NCBI GenBank assembly: GCA_023667345.1 | Contig: JAMPAF010000010.1 | Span: 1-55,867, forward strand | DNA from: Clostridiales bacterium | Lineage (GTDB): Bacteria > Bacillota > Clostridia > Christensenellales > Borkfalkiaceae | DNA: 55,867 nucleotides | Reading direction: 5' to 3' | Shown: positions 41,267-50,390 of the stretch, piece after piece | Layout of the letters: each line of letters begins with the position of its first letter | How positions within the stretch are numbered: the stretch's first letter is position 1 | Position numbers and translations under genes: made by a program | Notes under the pieces: model-generated | Database searches by the model: none | What the model was told of the DNA's origin: nothing | Seen by the model: the letters and a program-made list of their open reading frames with translations, nothing else

Positions 41267-42178
41267 ATGATATACACCGTCACGTTTAATCCCTCGCTGG
41301 ATTATTACTTAAAAGTTAATAATTTAAAGCTCGGCGCGGTCAACCGCTCGGGCGCGGAGCGGCTTACCGTCGGCGGCAAGGGAATAAACATTTCCAGACA
41401 GCTTAAAAATTTGGACGACGAGTCGGTTGCGCTCGGCTTCGTCGCCGGTTTTACCGGTCAGGAAATTCGCAGCGAGATAGAAAACCTCGGCTTAAAACAC
41501 GACTTAATCGAGGTGAGCGGGCGGTCGAGAATTAACGTTAAGATAAAGTCCACCACCGAGACGGACATCAACGCCGCGGGGGCTCGCGTTTCCGCCGACG
41601 ACGTTAAAAAGCTGGCGGCAGAACTCAAAATAAAGCTGACGGACGGCGACTTTGTTATCATTTCGGGCAACGCGCCCGCGCACCTCGGCGACGAGGTTTA
41701 CGCCGACCTGATATATGAGTTAAAGACGGCGGACAACGTAAATTTCGTGGTTGACGCGTGCGGAAAACTCTTGACCGAAACGCTTAAATACCGCCCATTT
41801 TTAATTAAGCCCAACCTCTTCGAGCTGTGCGAAATTTTCGGGCTTCCCACCTCTATCGACACAAAAATTATCGCCGAGTACGCAAGGCGGCTTCAAAAGC
41901 TCGGCGCGAGAAACGTAATAGTTTCGATGGGCTCCGAGGGTGCGGTTATGATTTCCGAAACAAAACAGGCGATGTACGTGCGCGCGGCGCGGGGTCAGCT
42001 TGTAAATTCGGTCGGCGCGGGCGACTGCATGGTTGCGGGCTTCGTGCACGAGTATATAAAGACGCAGAACTATTTTAAGTCGTTAAATTTTGCGACGGCG
42101 GCGGGCAGTGCGTGCGCCTTTACCGCCGACATCCCCACCAAAGAACAGATTGACTACGTGGAAAGCATAATGCTGTAA
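41267..42178 (+). CDS. 1-phosphofructokinase/tagatose-6-phosphate kinase-like PfkB kinase
   Basis: The 303-residue protein has the LacC/FruK subgroup start MIYTVTFNPSLDYYLKV, GGKGINISRQLKNL (substrate and Mg site), KPNLFELCEIFG and the catalytic anion hole NSVGAGDCMVAGF. It phosphorylates a sugar phosphate, probably fructose-1-phosphate or tagatose-6-phosphate. No PTS or deoR-type gene is adjacent, so the substrate is open. The Shine-Dalgarno is weak and a repeat lies directly upstream. Confidence 0.88.
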   Translation: MIYTVTFNPSLDYYLKVNNLKLGAVNRSGAERLTVGGKGINISRQLKNLDDESVALGFVAGFTGQEIRSEIENLGLKHDLIEVSGRSRINVKIKSTTETDINAAGARVSADDVKKLAAELKIKLTDGDFVIISGNAPAHLGDEVYADLIYELKTADNVNFVVDACGKLLTETLKYRPFLIKPNLFELCEIFGLPTSIDTKIIAEYARRLQKLGARNVIVSMGSEGAVMISETKQAMYVRAARGQLVNSVGAGDCMVAGFVHEYIKTQNYFKSLNFATAAGSACAFTADIPTKEQIDYVESIML

Positions 42179-42386
42179 ATGCTCTCGGTTTTCTCGTCTG
42201 GCGACGACGAGAAAACGCTACGAATTTAAGGGCGCTGCCCTCGCGGCTGCAATCTTAGGGGCACTCATATAATAAAATTGCAGCCGCACACCCGGTGAGC
42301 CGCAGGTATGCGCAAATTGTGGCGCGCTGCGCAAAAGCGCGGTTTTGCTTGCTACGTTAATTATTTTAAAATTAAAATATAAAACG

Positions 42387-42424
42387 CAACCGACGGTTAC
42401 GCATTTGCAACCGTCGGTTGTTGA
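42387..42424 (+). terminator. Terminator after the PfkB kinase
   Basis: CAACCGACGGTT pairs perfectly with AACCGTCGGTTG across a 10-nt loop; followed by TTGATTT. The remaining gap from 42179 has a small hairpin (TTCTCGTC/GACGAGAA) and no gene. Confidence 0.6.
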
Positions 42425-42469
42425 TTTATCTGCGGCAAGGTGTTACAATGTATGCGTTTGGAGGGCATT

Positions 42470-43714
42470 ATGACTACGGGCGAAAAAATTTACGGGCTGC
42501 GCAAAGAGGCGCGCATAACACAGGAAGAATTTGCCGAAAAATTGGAGGTTTCGCGGCAAGCCGTTTCGAAATGGGAACAGGACGCGGCTTTCCCCGACAC
42601 GGAAAAAATTATAAAAATCGCCGAGCTTTTCGGCGTTAGCCTTGACTTTCTTTTAAGGGAAAACCAAACCGTAAACGACGGCGCGGTGGGCAGACAGCGC
42701 AGAGCGTTTTTATCCATGTTCATCTCGCTTGCCGTCGCCTGCTCCGCCGTTGGGTTTATCGTGGCGTCGGTGTGCTACTATGCCGTTGACGACGTGTATT
42801 GTTCGCTGATAGGCTTGGGCGTTTTGGCGGGATTTTTGCTGATTGCCTTTGTGCTTTGGTCGGTTGGAAGATATCTGTTTTTATCAAAGTGCGCCTACCT
42901 CGAAGCGGACAAAACGCACCTTGCCCGCTGGACGAAAGCCTTCTATTTTACGGCGATAATTTTACTGTTTGCCTATCTCCCTTCGGTGGTTTTCTGCCAA
43001 TTCACGGCTACTGTCACTTACAATACGGTTACCTCGGTCACCCTTACCGTTTACCGCAGGCTGAAATTCGGCGAGTTTGTTATGTCCGCAATAATTTACG
43101 GCGTTGCGGGATACTGCGTTGCTTATCTTTTAAGCCTTGCGCACGGCAAAGTTTTAGGCAAAAGCGTCGGCGCGGCAGCGGTTTGCGACAGGGCTTGCGT
43201 TGCGGCAAGCGTGCTCGCGGCTTTGGCGGCGTACAGCTACGGAATGTATCATGCCGACGGCTATTATTTTACGGAAACAGTTCTGATATTTTCCTCAGTA
43301 TTTTCCGCGGCGGCAATAGCGCAGGCGGTTGTGCATAAAATTTACGAAAAGACGGAAACCGCCATTTTCGTTTTACAGCTTGTATGCGCGGCGGCGTTTT
43401 TATCGATAACCGTTATCAGCGAAGCGGTTATTTTATATTACGACAGCGCGGCTTTATATATAACCTATGCCCTCGGCGGCATTTTAGCGGCGGGCGCAAT
43501 TGCCGCACTTATACTTGCAAGCGTTGCGGCGGGCAAGCGCAAAAGGTTTAAAGAATTACTTTCGTTGCGGCTTCCGCTATCCGCCTATATCATTTTGGGC
43601 GCGCTCCTGATAGCCGCGATAAATTACGCTCCCATGTCCGGCGTACTGATAACCTTGACCGTATTTGCGGCGGTCGCCGCGCTTTTGCACGCGCCGTTTA
43701 TAAGGGGAAAATAA
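42470..43714 (+). CDS. XRE-family regulator fused to a polytopic membrane domain
   Basis: The start at 42470 follows GGAGGG. The 414-residue protein has an N-terminal HTH (MTTGEKIYGLRKEARITQEE, then FAEKLEVSRQAVSKWEQD, to about residue 65) and about ten TM segments in the rest. Membrane-anchored XRE regulators of this layout occur widely in Clostridia, and their signals are generally unknown. It has its own terminator and appears monocistronic. Confidence 0.85.
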   Translation: MTTGEKIYGLRKEARITQEEFAEKLEVSRQAVSKWEQDAAFPDTEKIIKIAELFGVSLDFLLRENQTVNDGAVGRQRRAFLSMFISLAVACSAVGFIVASVCYYAVDDVYCSLIGLGVLAGFLLIAFVLWSVGRYLFLSKCAYLEADKTHLARWTKAFYFTAIILLFAYLPSVVFCQFTATVTYNTVTSVTLTVYRRLKFGEFVMSAIIYGVAGYCVAYLLSLAHGKVLGKSVGAAAVCDRACVAASVLAALAAYSYGMYHADGYYFTETVLIFSSVFSAAAIAQAVVHKIYEKTETAIFVLQLVCAAAFLSITVISEAVILYYDSAALYITYALGGILAAGAIAALILASVAAGKRKRFKELLSLRLPLSAYIILGALLIAAINYAPMSGVLITLTVFAAVAALLHAPFIRGK

Positions 43715-43728
43715 GACTTAAAAAGAGA

Positions 43729-43757
43729 GAGCGCTCCGCAAAATGCGGAGCGCTTTT
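43729..43757. terminator. Bidirectional terminator
   Basis: AGCGCTCCGC/GCGGAGCGCT with a 4-nt loop and TTTTT on the plus strand, AGAGAG/TTTTT on the other. It separates the convergent XRE-membrane gene and spoVAE. Confidence 0.85.
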
Positions 43758-44141
43758 TCAGTTGGGTTTTGTGTGAGCTTTGAAAATAAGAGCCGCCAGA
43801 AACGAGAACACGACCGCCGCGGTTATACCCGCGCTTGCCGCCGCCAGACTTCCCGTAACTGCGTAGAAGAAGCCCTTTTCAGCCCCCTTAATTGCGCCGT
43901 TAGCAAGCAGGTAGCCGAAGCCCGAAATGGGCACGGTTGCGCCCGCGCCCGCAAAATCGACGAGCGGTTGATAAACGCCGATAGCCGTTAAAACCACGCC
44001 CGCAAGCATAAAGTACACGAGAATTTTGCCCGCGGTAAGGTCGGTAAAATTTATGACTATCTGCGCGATAACGCATATCGCGCCGCCCACCAAAAACGCC
44101 TTTAAAAACGCTAAAAGTATATTTAAAACTTCCATTCCCAT
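43758..44141 (-). CDS. spoVAE: Stage V sporulation protein AE (SpoVAE/AEB type)
   Basis: The protein has four TM segments and the family motifs AFLVGGAICVIAQIVIN, KILVYFMLAGVVLTAIGVYQPLVDFAGAGATVPISGFGY, and GSLAAASAGITAAVVF. SpoVA proteins form the dipicolinic-acid channel of the spore inner membrane. I use the ATG at 44141 (G-rich site 8 nt upstream); 44156 and 44135 are alternatives. A family A repeat lies between it and spoVAD. No spoVAC is present in the locus. Confidence 0.88.
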   Translation of the reverse strand: MGMEVLNILLAFLKAFLVGGAICVIAQIVINFTDLTAGKILVYFMLAGVVLTAIGVYQPLVDFAGAGATVPISGFGYLLANGAIKGAEKGFFYAVTGSLAAASAGITAAVVFSFLAALIFKAHTKPN

Positions 44142-44169
44142 TGTAATTGCCCCCATAGTATGGTTTAGT

Positions 44170-44279
44170 TAATTCGGAATTCGGAATTAGGAATTCGTAA
44201 TTGTGCTAAGAAAAATTATTATAAAATAATTCGACCGCATTATACAATTCCGCATTACGAATTACGCATTCCTCATTAA
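44170..44279. repeat. Family A heptamer-arm inverted repeat
   Basis: Left arm AATTCGGAATTCGGAATTAG then GAATTCG, right arm CAATTCCGCATTACGAATTA then CGCATTCCTCATT, around a core AAATTATTATAAAATAATTC. It fits exactly between spoVAD and spoVAE. Confidence 0.75.
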
Positions 44280-44280
44280 A

Positions 44281-45288
44281 CTAAATTTCCAGTTGTACGG
44301 CGTGGGATATGCAGGGGATAGACTCGCCCTGCCCCGACGAAACCGTCGATAAAAGCGCGCCCGTCGCCGCAAACAGCACGCGCTTATACTGCCCTGCCCG
44401 CATCTTCGTTAAGATATATGAATTGAGCACCACCGCGCTGCAACCCGCGCCGCTTCCGCCCTGAAACTCGTCCTCGATAACGTTGTAAATAATTTCGCCG
44501 CAATCGACGTGGTTCGAAGAAATATCGAACCCTTTTTCCCAGGTCAGGTCCTTTAAAATGCGCGAGCCGAGCGCGCCCAAATCACCGGACACAATCATAT
44601 CGTAATCCTCGGGCGAGGTTTCGGTATCGCGGAAGTGCCTGATAAGCGTATCGGCGCACGCGGGCGCCATTGCCGCGCCCATATTGTTGACGTCGGTCAC
44701 GCCGAAATCCACCACCTTGCCCATCGTGCCGTTGACGATTTTTATGCCCTCGTCGCCGCTTGCGATAAGGCACGCGCCCGCGCCCGTTACCGTCCACTGC
44801 GACTGAGGCGGGCGGGTTGTGCCCTGCTCTAAGGGGTAGCGGTACTGCCTTTCCGCCGAGGCGAAATGACTGCCCGTAGCCGCCACAGCCCTCTTGCAAT
44901 AGCCCGCGTTGACGAGCGCAGAGGCTAAGAGCATACTCTCACTCATTGTCGAGCACGCCGAGTACACGCCCAAAAAGGGGATATCGAAATCGCGCGCCGC
45001 AAAGCTTGCCGAAATTATCTGGTTAAGAAGGTCGCCCGAAAAGAGGACGTCCACCTCCTCCCGCTTTAAGCCCGCGTTTTTGATTGCGCCGTCAATGACG
45101 TTCGAGAGCATTTTGCACTCCGCCTTTTCGAAGGTGCTCTCGCCGTACATATCGTCGGAGAGAGCCGTTTCGACGAACTCGCCTATGATGCCGACGCACT
45201 CCTTAGGACCGGCGACGGACGAAGTTGAAATTATGCGGGGCGCGTTATTGAAGTATATGGTGTGCCCGCGTGAAATTTTTCCGTTCAT
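44281..45288 (-). CDS. spoVAD: Stage V sporulation protein AD
   Basis: From the ATG at 45288 the product is 335 residues with a thiolase-like fold: TIYFNNAPRIISTSSVAGPK, GVYSACSTMSESMLLAS (thiolase Cys region), SHFASAERQYRYPLEQGTTR, DVNNMGAAMAPACADT, and GAGCSAVVLNSYIL. SpoVAD binds dipicolinic acid and is essential for its uptake into spores. No good Shine-Dalgarno precedes the ATG. It is convergent to nothing and separated from clpC by a terminator region. Confidence 0.94.
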   Translation of the reverse strand: MNGKISRGHTIYFNNAPRIISTSSVAGPKECVGIIGEFVETALSDDMYGESTFEKAECKMLSNVIDGAIKNAGLKREEVDVLFSGDLLNQIISASFAARDFDIPFLGVYSACSTMSESMLLASALVNAGYCKRAVAATGSHFASAERQYRYPLEQGTTRPPQSQWTVTGAGACLIASGDEGIKIVNGTMGKVVDFGVTDVNNMGAAMAPACADTLIRHFRDTETSPEDYDMIVSGDLGALGSRILKDLTWEKGFDISSNHVDCGEIIYNVIEDEFQGGSGAGCSAVVLNSYILTKMRAGQYKRVLFAATGALLSTVSSGQGESIPCISHAVQLEI

Positions 45289-45483
45289 TGCAATTAGTTT
45301 TTTGCATTTCGTTTTTTTTATACAATAGTAGAAGCGTCGCGCCACATACGGCATTTAAGGCGAAATCACTTCCCAATTTTTCACGTATTACCACGAGGGG
45401 ATTCTCTCGCTCAATCGAACCGTTACACGGTTCTCAATCGTTCGAAATGACACGCTCCTATGGGCTCGCAAATTTATTATTAA

Positions 45484-45511
45484 AGCCGCGCGGCAAAATT
45501 GCCGCGCGGCT
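45484..45511 (-). terminator. Terminator after clpC
   Basis: AGCCGCGCGGCAA/TTGCCGCGCGGCT perfect stem, followed on the minus strand by TTAATAATAAATTT. The adjacent 45357-45480 resembles part of repeat family D (TTTAAGGCGAAATCAC). Confidence 0.65.
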
Positions 45512-45581
45512 CTCTCGTTTTGCTGATGTTAAGTCCGTCATCGCCAAAGCAATTAAAGGACTTGGGCGCCGCGACACGCGG

Positions 45582-48071
45582 CTAAACGGTTCTTCTCTCC
45601 GAGCGGAAGGCGAATTCGCCGTCTTTGAGTTCGACGGTTACCACCTCGCCCGAAAGCACGTGCCCCGCCAAAATTTCGTCGGAAAGTCTATCCTCTATCC
45701 GTCTTTGCACCGTGCGCTTCATGGGGCGCGCGCCGTAAATTTCGGAATACCCCTCCTCAATGAGTTTATCCATCGCCTCGGGCGCGACCTCTAAGGATAT
45801 GCCCTTTTGCCTTAAACGGGCGCGAAGGGCGTCGATAATTTTGTAGCAGATTCTGCCCGCTTCGTCTTTTGAGAGCTTGCGGAAAATAATCACGTCGTCG
45901 AGCCTGTTTAAAAACTCGGGGCGAAACTGCTCCTTTAACGCATCGTTAATCTTTTCCTTCATATCGTCGTAGCCGTCGTCGTCGCTTGCGGCGAAGCCGA
46001 AGTTTGACATTCTCTTTATCTGGCTTGCGCCGACGTTGGAGGTTAGAATTATTATCGTATTTTTAAAGTTGATTACTCTGCCCTTGGAATCCGACAGTCT
46101 GCCGTCGTCCAAAATCTGCAACAGAATGTTGAAAACATCGGGGTGCGCCTTTTCCACCTCGTCGAAGAGTACGACGGAATAGGGCTTTCTTCTCACCTTT
46201 TCGGTGAGCTGTCCGCCCGCGTTGTCGTCGTAGCCCACATATCCCGGGGGCGCGCCGATAAGCTTTGATACAGAGTGCTTTTCCATATACTCGGACATAT
46301 CGAGGCGGATAAGCAGTTTTTCGTCGCCGAACATATTCTCGGCAAGCGCCTTTGCAAGGTCGGTCTTGCCCACGCCCGTAGGTCCTACGAAGATGAACGA
46401 ACCTATCGGTTTGCCCGTCTCGTTGAGCCCCGCGCGGGCGCGGCGTATTGCCCTTGCAACCGCGGAAACCGCCTCGTCCTGACCTATTATGCGCTTGTGC
46501 AGATTTTCCTCTAATTTTAAAAGCTTTTCGCTCTCCTGCTCGGTGAGCTTTATGACGGGCACGCCCGTCCAGCCGCTTACAACCTGCGCTATGTCGTCCG
46601 CGCCGATTGCGGGAGCGGACTGCCCGCCCTTCCACTCGTCGTGGATAGATTTAATCTTTTCCTGCGTTGCGCTAATCTCGCCCGTAAGCTCTTTCGCTCT
46701 GTCGAAATTGTCGCTCTTTATCGCCTTGTTCTTCTCGAACGTGAGCCGCCTTAAACTCTCTTCGAGTTCGGTTAATTCCTTGGGCGAATTGTAGCTGTTC
46801 AGCCGCGCGCGCGACGCCGCCTCGTCAATCAAATCTATCGCCTTGTCGGGCAGAAAACGGTCGGTAATATATCTGTCCGAAAGGGTTGCGGCGGCGATAA
46901 TCGCCTCGTCGGAGATGGCAACCTTATGGTGCGCCTCGTACTTGTCGCGAAGCCCCCTCAAAATTTCGACCGTGTCCTCAACCGTAGGTTCCTCGACCTG
47001 CACGGGGGTGAAACGGCGCTCCAACGCCGCGTCCTTTTCGATATACTTTCTGTACTCGTCGAGTGTGGTCGCGCCCACCGTCTGAAGCTCGCCGCGGGCG
47101 AGAAGCGGCTTTAAAATGTTAGCCGCGTCCATCTTTCCCTCAGCAGACGCGCCCGCGCCCACCAAAAGGTGAATTTCGTCGATAAAAAGAATTACATTGC
47201 CGTTGGTCTTGATTGAATTTATCGCGTCCTTTAAACGCTGTTCGAAGTCGCCGCGGTACTTAGCTCCCGCAACCAGACTCGACAAATCGAGCGAGAATAC
47301 CGTTTTGCCCTTTAAAAGGTCGGGCACGTCGCCCGCGATTATGGCTTGCGCAAGCCCCTCGACAACCGCCGACTTGCCTACGCCCGGTTCGCCTATTAAC
47401 ACGGGGTTGTTTTTGGTGCGGCGGGATAAGACCTGAATAATTTTATCAATCTCTTTCTTTCTGCCTATCACGGGGTCTATCTTGCCCTCTTTTGCCTTAG
47501 CGGTCAAGTCGGTGCCGTATTGAAGCACGCTTTCGTCGAGAGCCGCGTCGCCCTTGCGCTCTTCCTTGACGGGCTGACCGTGCGCGGCAAACCTTTCGAA
47601 AGGCGAATATGAAGAAGAAAAATCGTCGTCGTTGCCGCCGTCGCTCTCGCCCGTAATCGCCTCTTCGAGGCGGGAATTGAGCGCACCCATATTCACGCCC
47701 AACGCCTTTAAAATGTACATTGCAAGGCAGTCCTGCGACTGGTTGACGGCATACAGAAGATGCTCCGTACCCGCAAGTCCGTCCTCGTTATAGGCGAGGG
47801 CGAAGTCCTTTGCGCGCTCCAACATACTCTTTGTGCGCGGCGTAAAGCCGTTGATTTCGCAGCGGCGGTCGACAGCCTTTACGAGAAAGCGGCGGTACAC
47901 CTCTTCGGTGACGCCCAAAGACGCTAAAATTTTGCCCGCCGTACAGTCGGTTACGAGCATGGCATAAACTATGTGTTCACTGCCGATATAGCTGATTTCG
48001 AGCGAGGCGCATACCTCGCGCGAGACGGATAAAACCTTTTGCAGGTTGTGCGAATACCTTTGAATATCCAT
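45582..48071 (-). CDS. clpC: ATP-dependent Clp protease ATP-binding subunit ClpC
   Basis: From the ATG at 48071 (GGAGG upstream) the protein is 829 residues: two Clp-N repeats (about 1-145), AAA1 with GEPGVGKSAVVEG and LFIDEIHLLVGAG, an M-domain with a UVR-like helix (about 410-460; FEKNKAIKSDNFDRAKELTG), AAA2 with GPTGVGKTDLAKAL and VVLFDEVEKAHPDV, and a C-terminal D2-small domain. It unfolds substrates for ClpP, including proteins marked with phospho-arginine by McsB. It lies downstream of mcsB, after a repeat. Confidence 0.96.
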   Translation of the reverse strand: MDIQRYSHNLQKVLSVSREVCASLEISYIGSEHIVYAMLVTDCTAGKILASLGVTEEVYRRFLVKAVDRRCEINGFTPRTKSMLERAKDFALAYNEDGLAGTEHLLYAVNQSQDCLAMYILKALGVNMGALNSRLEEAITGESDGGNDDDFSSSYSPFERFAAHGQPVKEERKGDAALDESVLQYGTDLTAKAKEGKIDPVIGRKKEIDKIIQVLSRRTKNNPVLIGEPGVGKSAVVEGLAQAIIAGDVPDLLKGKTVFSLDLSSLVAGAKYRGDFEQRLKDAINSIKTNGNVILFIDEIHLLVGAGASAEGKMDAANILKPLLARGELQTVGATTLDEYRKYIEKDAALERRFTPVQVEEPTVEDTVEILRGLRDKYEAHHKVAISDEAIIAAATLSDRYITDRFLPDKAIDLIDEAASRARLNSYNSPKELTELEESLRRLTFEKNKAIKSDNFDRAKELTGEISATQEKIKSIHDEWKGGQSAPAIGADDIAQVVSGWTGVPVIKLTEQESEKLLKLEENLHKRIIGQDEAVSAVARAIRRARAGLNETGKPIGSFIFVGPTGVGKTDLAKALAENMFGDEKLLIRLDMSEYMEKHSVSKLIGAPPGYVGYDDNAGGQLTEKVRRKPYSVVLFDEVEKAHPDVFNILLQILDDGRLSDSKGRVINFKNTIIILTSNVGASQIKRMSNFGFAASDDDGYDDMKEKINDALKEQFRPEFLNRLDDVIIFRKLSKDEAGRICYKIIDALRARLRQKGISLEVAPEAMDKLIEEGYSEIYGARPMKRTVQRRIEDRLSDEILAGHVLSGEVVTVELKDGEFAFRSERRTV

Positions 48072-48116
48072 AATATTTCCTCCTTTCGTCGGTTTCTTTT
48101 GCTTGACACTGTGTTT

Positions 48117-48390
48117 TAATGCGGAATGCGGAATGCGGAATTGCGGTAAAGATTTTAAATAATTTATTCTTCTGCTTGACCTTCCCCTTAGGGGGAAGGT
48201 GGCATTTTCGAGATACGAGAAAATGACGGATGAGGGGTTGGTCGGTTCCATCTTGCTAACCCCTCATCCGCCGTAACCTTAACGGTTGCGGCACCTTCCC
48301 CCTAAGGGGAAGGTCGAATTGCGGAATAGTTAATTTAAAATAATTCTTAATTCTTAATTCTGCATTCTTAATTCTGCATTTTTCATTAAT
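48117..48390. repeat. Composite family A/B repeat between mcsB and clpC
   Basis: Family A arms (AATGCGGAATGCGGAATGCG at 48119; AATTCTTAATTCTTAATTCT at about 48339) flank a 138-bp family B element (48178-48315) with terminal blocks GACCTTCCCCTTAGGGGGAA and TTCCCCCTAAGGGGAAGGTC. Confidence 0.8.
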
Positions 48391-49399
48391 TCCTGATTAA
48401 TTTTTTAATTTTCTGCGAAACCTGACCCGCGCAGTAAACGTCGCGTTCGCGCTCGTCCAAAACCCGCCCCGACTGCACGTTCAGATTAGACGGCTTCATT
48501 TTCAGCGTCAGTTCGTCTATCGCCGCGACGTCGTCGCAACCTAAATACCCGAGGCACACCCCGAGCTTTAAATCGGCACACAGTTCGTCGAGTTCGCCGT
48601 GCGTGAGCAGCGCGCAGTTAGTCAAAGTTCCGTAGGCGCGCAGGCACCTGTCCTTTATAACCACGGACGACGAGCAACCTTTCAGCCGTTCCCGCTCGCC
48701 CGCCTCCATTTCCACGATTTTGCCGACGACGTTTTCGACCTGCGTCAAAATGGTCTCCTCGGTTACGCCCAGCGTGACCTCGTTGCTGACCTGATAGATA
48801 TAGCCCTTCGCCTTAGTGCCCTCGCCGTACGCGCCGCGCACGGTCAGCCCCAAGCGCGTTACGCTCTTTATGACGTCGGGCATAACGCCGCCGAGTTCGA
48901 GCGCGGGCAGAAAGAGCATAACCGAAGCCCTGAGCCCCGTGCCGAGGTTTGTGGGGCATGCGGTGAGATAGCCGAGACGTTCGTCGTACGCAAAGGGTAT
49001 CGACCGCGCTATCAGGCTGTCCTTTTCCGACATGCGCCCGTACGCCGAACGAAGCGACAGCCCGCCCGAAATGCACTGCTCGCGGAGGTGGTCCTCCTCG
49101 TTTATCATAATCGAGATATCGCCCGCTTCGTTTATGAGCACCGCCGAGCGCGACGGCGCGGATAAAAGCGCCGGACTTATAAGTCTGTTTTCGACAAGGT
49201 TCAAAGCCTCGTCCTCGGAAATGCCGTCCATATAGTAAAGGCGGAATTCGTCCACCCTGTTCACCGCCGCCGACACCGAACGGATAATCTCCTTCGCCTG
49301 TCTGTCGCTTTTAAGCCGCGCGGGAAAGGGCAGTCCGTTTAAATTGCGGGCGAGGCGTATGCGCGACGACATAACGGTGCCGAGTTTGTAATCTACCAT
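48386..49399 (-). CDS. mcsB: Protein-arginine kinase McsB
   Basis: The 337-residue protein is a guanido-kinase homologue: SSRIRLARNLNGLPFP, INEEDHLREQCISGGLSL (the catalytic Glu loop), YLTACPTNLGTGLRASVMLFLP (the conserved Cys-loop) and RGAYGEGTKAKG. It phosphorylates arginines on damaged proteins and on the CtsR repressor, directing them to ClpCP. It overlaps mcsA by 7 nt. Confidence 0.95.
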   Translation of the reverse strand: MVDYKLGTVMSSRIRLARNLNGLPFPARLKSDRQAKEIIRSVSAAVNRVDEFRLYYMDGISEDEALNLVENRLISPALLSAPSRSAVLINEAGDISIMINEEDHLREQCISGGLSLRSAYGRMSEKDSLIARSIPFAYDERLGYLTACPTNLGTGLRASVMLFLPALELGGVMPDVIKSVTRLGLTVRGAYGEGTKAKGYIYQVSNEVTLGVTEETILTQVENVVGKIVEMEAGERERLKGCSSSVVIKDRCLRAYGTLTNCALLTHGELDELCADLKLGVCLGYLGCDDVAAIDELTLKMKPSNLNVQSGRVLDERERDVYCAGQVSQKIKKLIRN

Positions 49400-49881
49400 C
49401 GCCGTCCCCCCGCGTTGCGCTTCTTTAAAGCGTTCATCTGCTCGTTTATTCTGCCCGCCGCTGTATAGTCCCCGCGGGAGAGCGCGCTCTCCATATCCCG
49501 TTGCAGAGAGGTAAGTTTAAGCTGTAAGTCGTGCTCGGACGTGTACACTCCGCCGCCCTTGCCGACGTGCACCGTTTTGCCCTGTATACGGGTTATGTAG
49601 GGAAGAAGGCGTTCGTTGAACACGTCGTAACAGCTCGGGCAACCCAAAAGCCCCGTGCGCTCGTATTCCGAAAAGGCGAGCCCGCACGCGGGGCAAACGC
49701 TCTCGCCGCGCACGTCGTCGCCGAAAAGCCCCGAAAAAATAGCGTTTTCCACCTCGCTTTCAAATGCGCCGAACATTTCGTTCGCGCACATGCGGCAAAG
49801 GTGCATGGCGCACGCCTTGCCGTTTATTATTTCGACGTGGTTTACCGTCGCCTCTCTCTTTTTACAATTCTGACAAAGCAT
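49393..49881 (-). CDS. mcsA: McsA, zinc-binding activator of McsB
   Basis: Read from the ATG at 49881 the product is 162 residues: MLCQNCKKREATV, CRMCANEMF and CPACGLAFSEYERTGLLGCPSCYDVF (four Cys pairs for zinc), and a C-terminal UVR motif (LQLKLTSLQRDMESALSRGD). The usual ctsR gene is not upstream; the region there is repeat DNA and then a divergent gene. A TTG start at 49893 is possible, but the ATG fits the family better. Confidence 0.92.
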   Translation of the reverse strand: MLCQNCKKREATVNHVEIINGKACAMHLCRMCANEMFGAFESEVENAIFSGLFGDDVRGESVCPACGLAFSEYERTGLLGCPSCYDVFNERLLPYITRIQGKTVHVGKGGGVYTSEHDLQLKLTSLQRDMESALSRGDYTAAGRINEQMNALKKRNAGGRRW

Positions 49882-49885
49882 AAAA

Positions 49886-50240
49886 ATTTCCAATTCAGAA
49901 TTAAGAATTAAGAATGCAGAATTGAACCCCCATCACCCGCAAAGCGAGAGCTTCCCCCTTAAAAAGGGGTAAGCCGTGGGTTGCGGCAGGCAGGGCTCAC
50001 CCCTTTGCAAGGGGGGAGCTGTCACTCAAGTGACAGAGGGGGGTATACAATTATTTTAATTACCTTCCGACGCCTGACGGCGCCACCTTCCTCTTTGATA
50101 ATTGCTATCGCAATTCTAAAAGAAGACGGCGAGAAGTTGCGCGCAACCCCTTGCTTTCCCCTTTCAAAGGGGAAAGTGTCACGGAGTGACGATAGAGGTT
50201 GATTACTCCGACCACAATTCTTAATTCTGCATTCTGCATT
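49886..50240. repeat. Nested repeats upstream of mcsA
   Basis: Family A arms at 49890-49925 and 50215-50240 enclose family B-like blocks (CCCCTTAAAAAGGGGTAAGC at about 49957, CACCCCTTTGCAAGGGGGGA at about 50008) and a family C-like block (50060-50130: CTTCCTCTTTGATAATTGC ... AAAAGAAGACGG). No gene is seen in 49900-50440. Confidence 0.7.
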
Positions 50241-50361
50241 TGTTCCGTTTCCGCATTATTCCCTACTTATTATTATAATACAAAATCGCCCGCTGTAAAC
50301 AGTTTTAAAGAAGTTGAAAATATTTTTTGTGTTTTGGTCACGAAAAATATACTATATATTG

Positions 50362-50390
50362 TTGAAAAATTTTGCGCGCTGTGTTATACT
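50362..50390 (+). promoter_or_regulatory. Promoter of the Fe-S scaffold-like/GGGtGRT operon
   Basis: TTGAAA (50362-50367), 17 nt, TATACT (50385-50390), about 58 nt before the ATG. Confidence 0.75.

Noticed and set aside
42181-42386. Possible small RNA or riboswitch after the PfkB kinase
   Set aside because: Only one short hairpin is visible and no conserved riboswitch pattern is recognised.
46063-46635. 190-codon minus-strand ORF
   Set aside because: Out-of-frame shadow of clpC.
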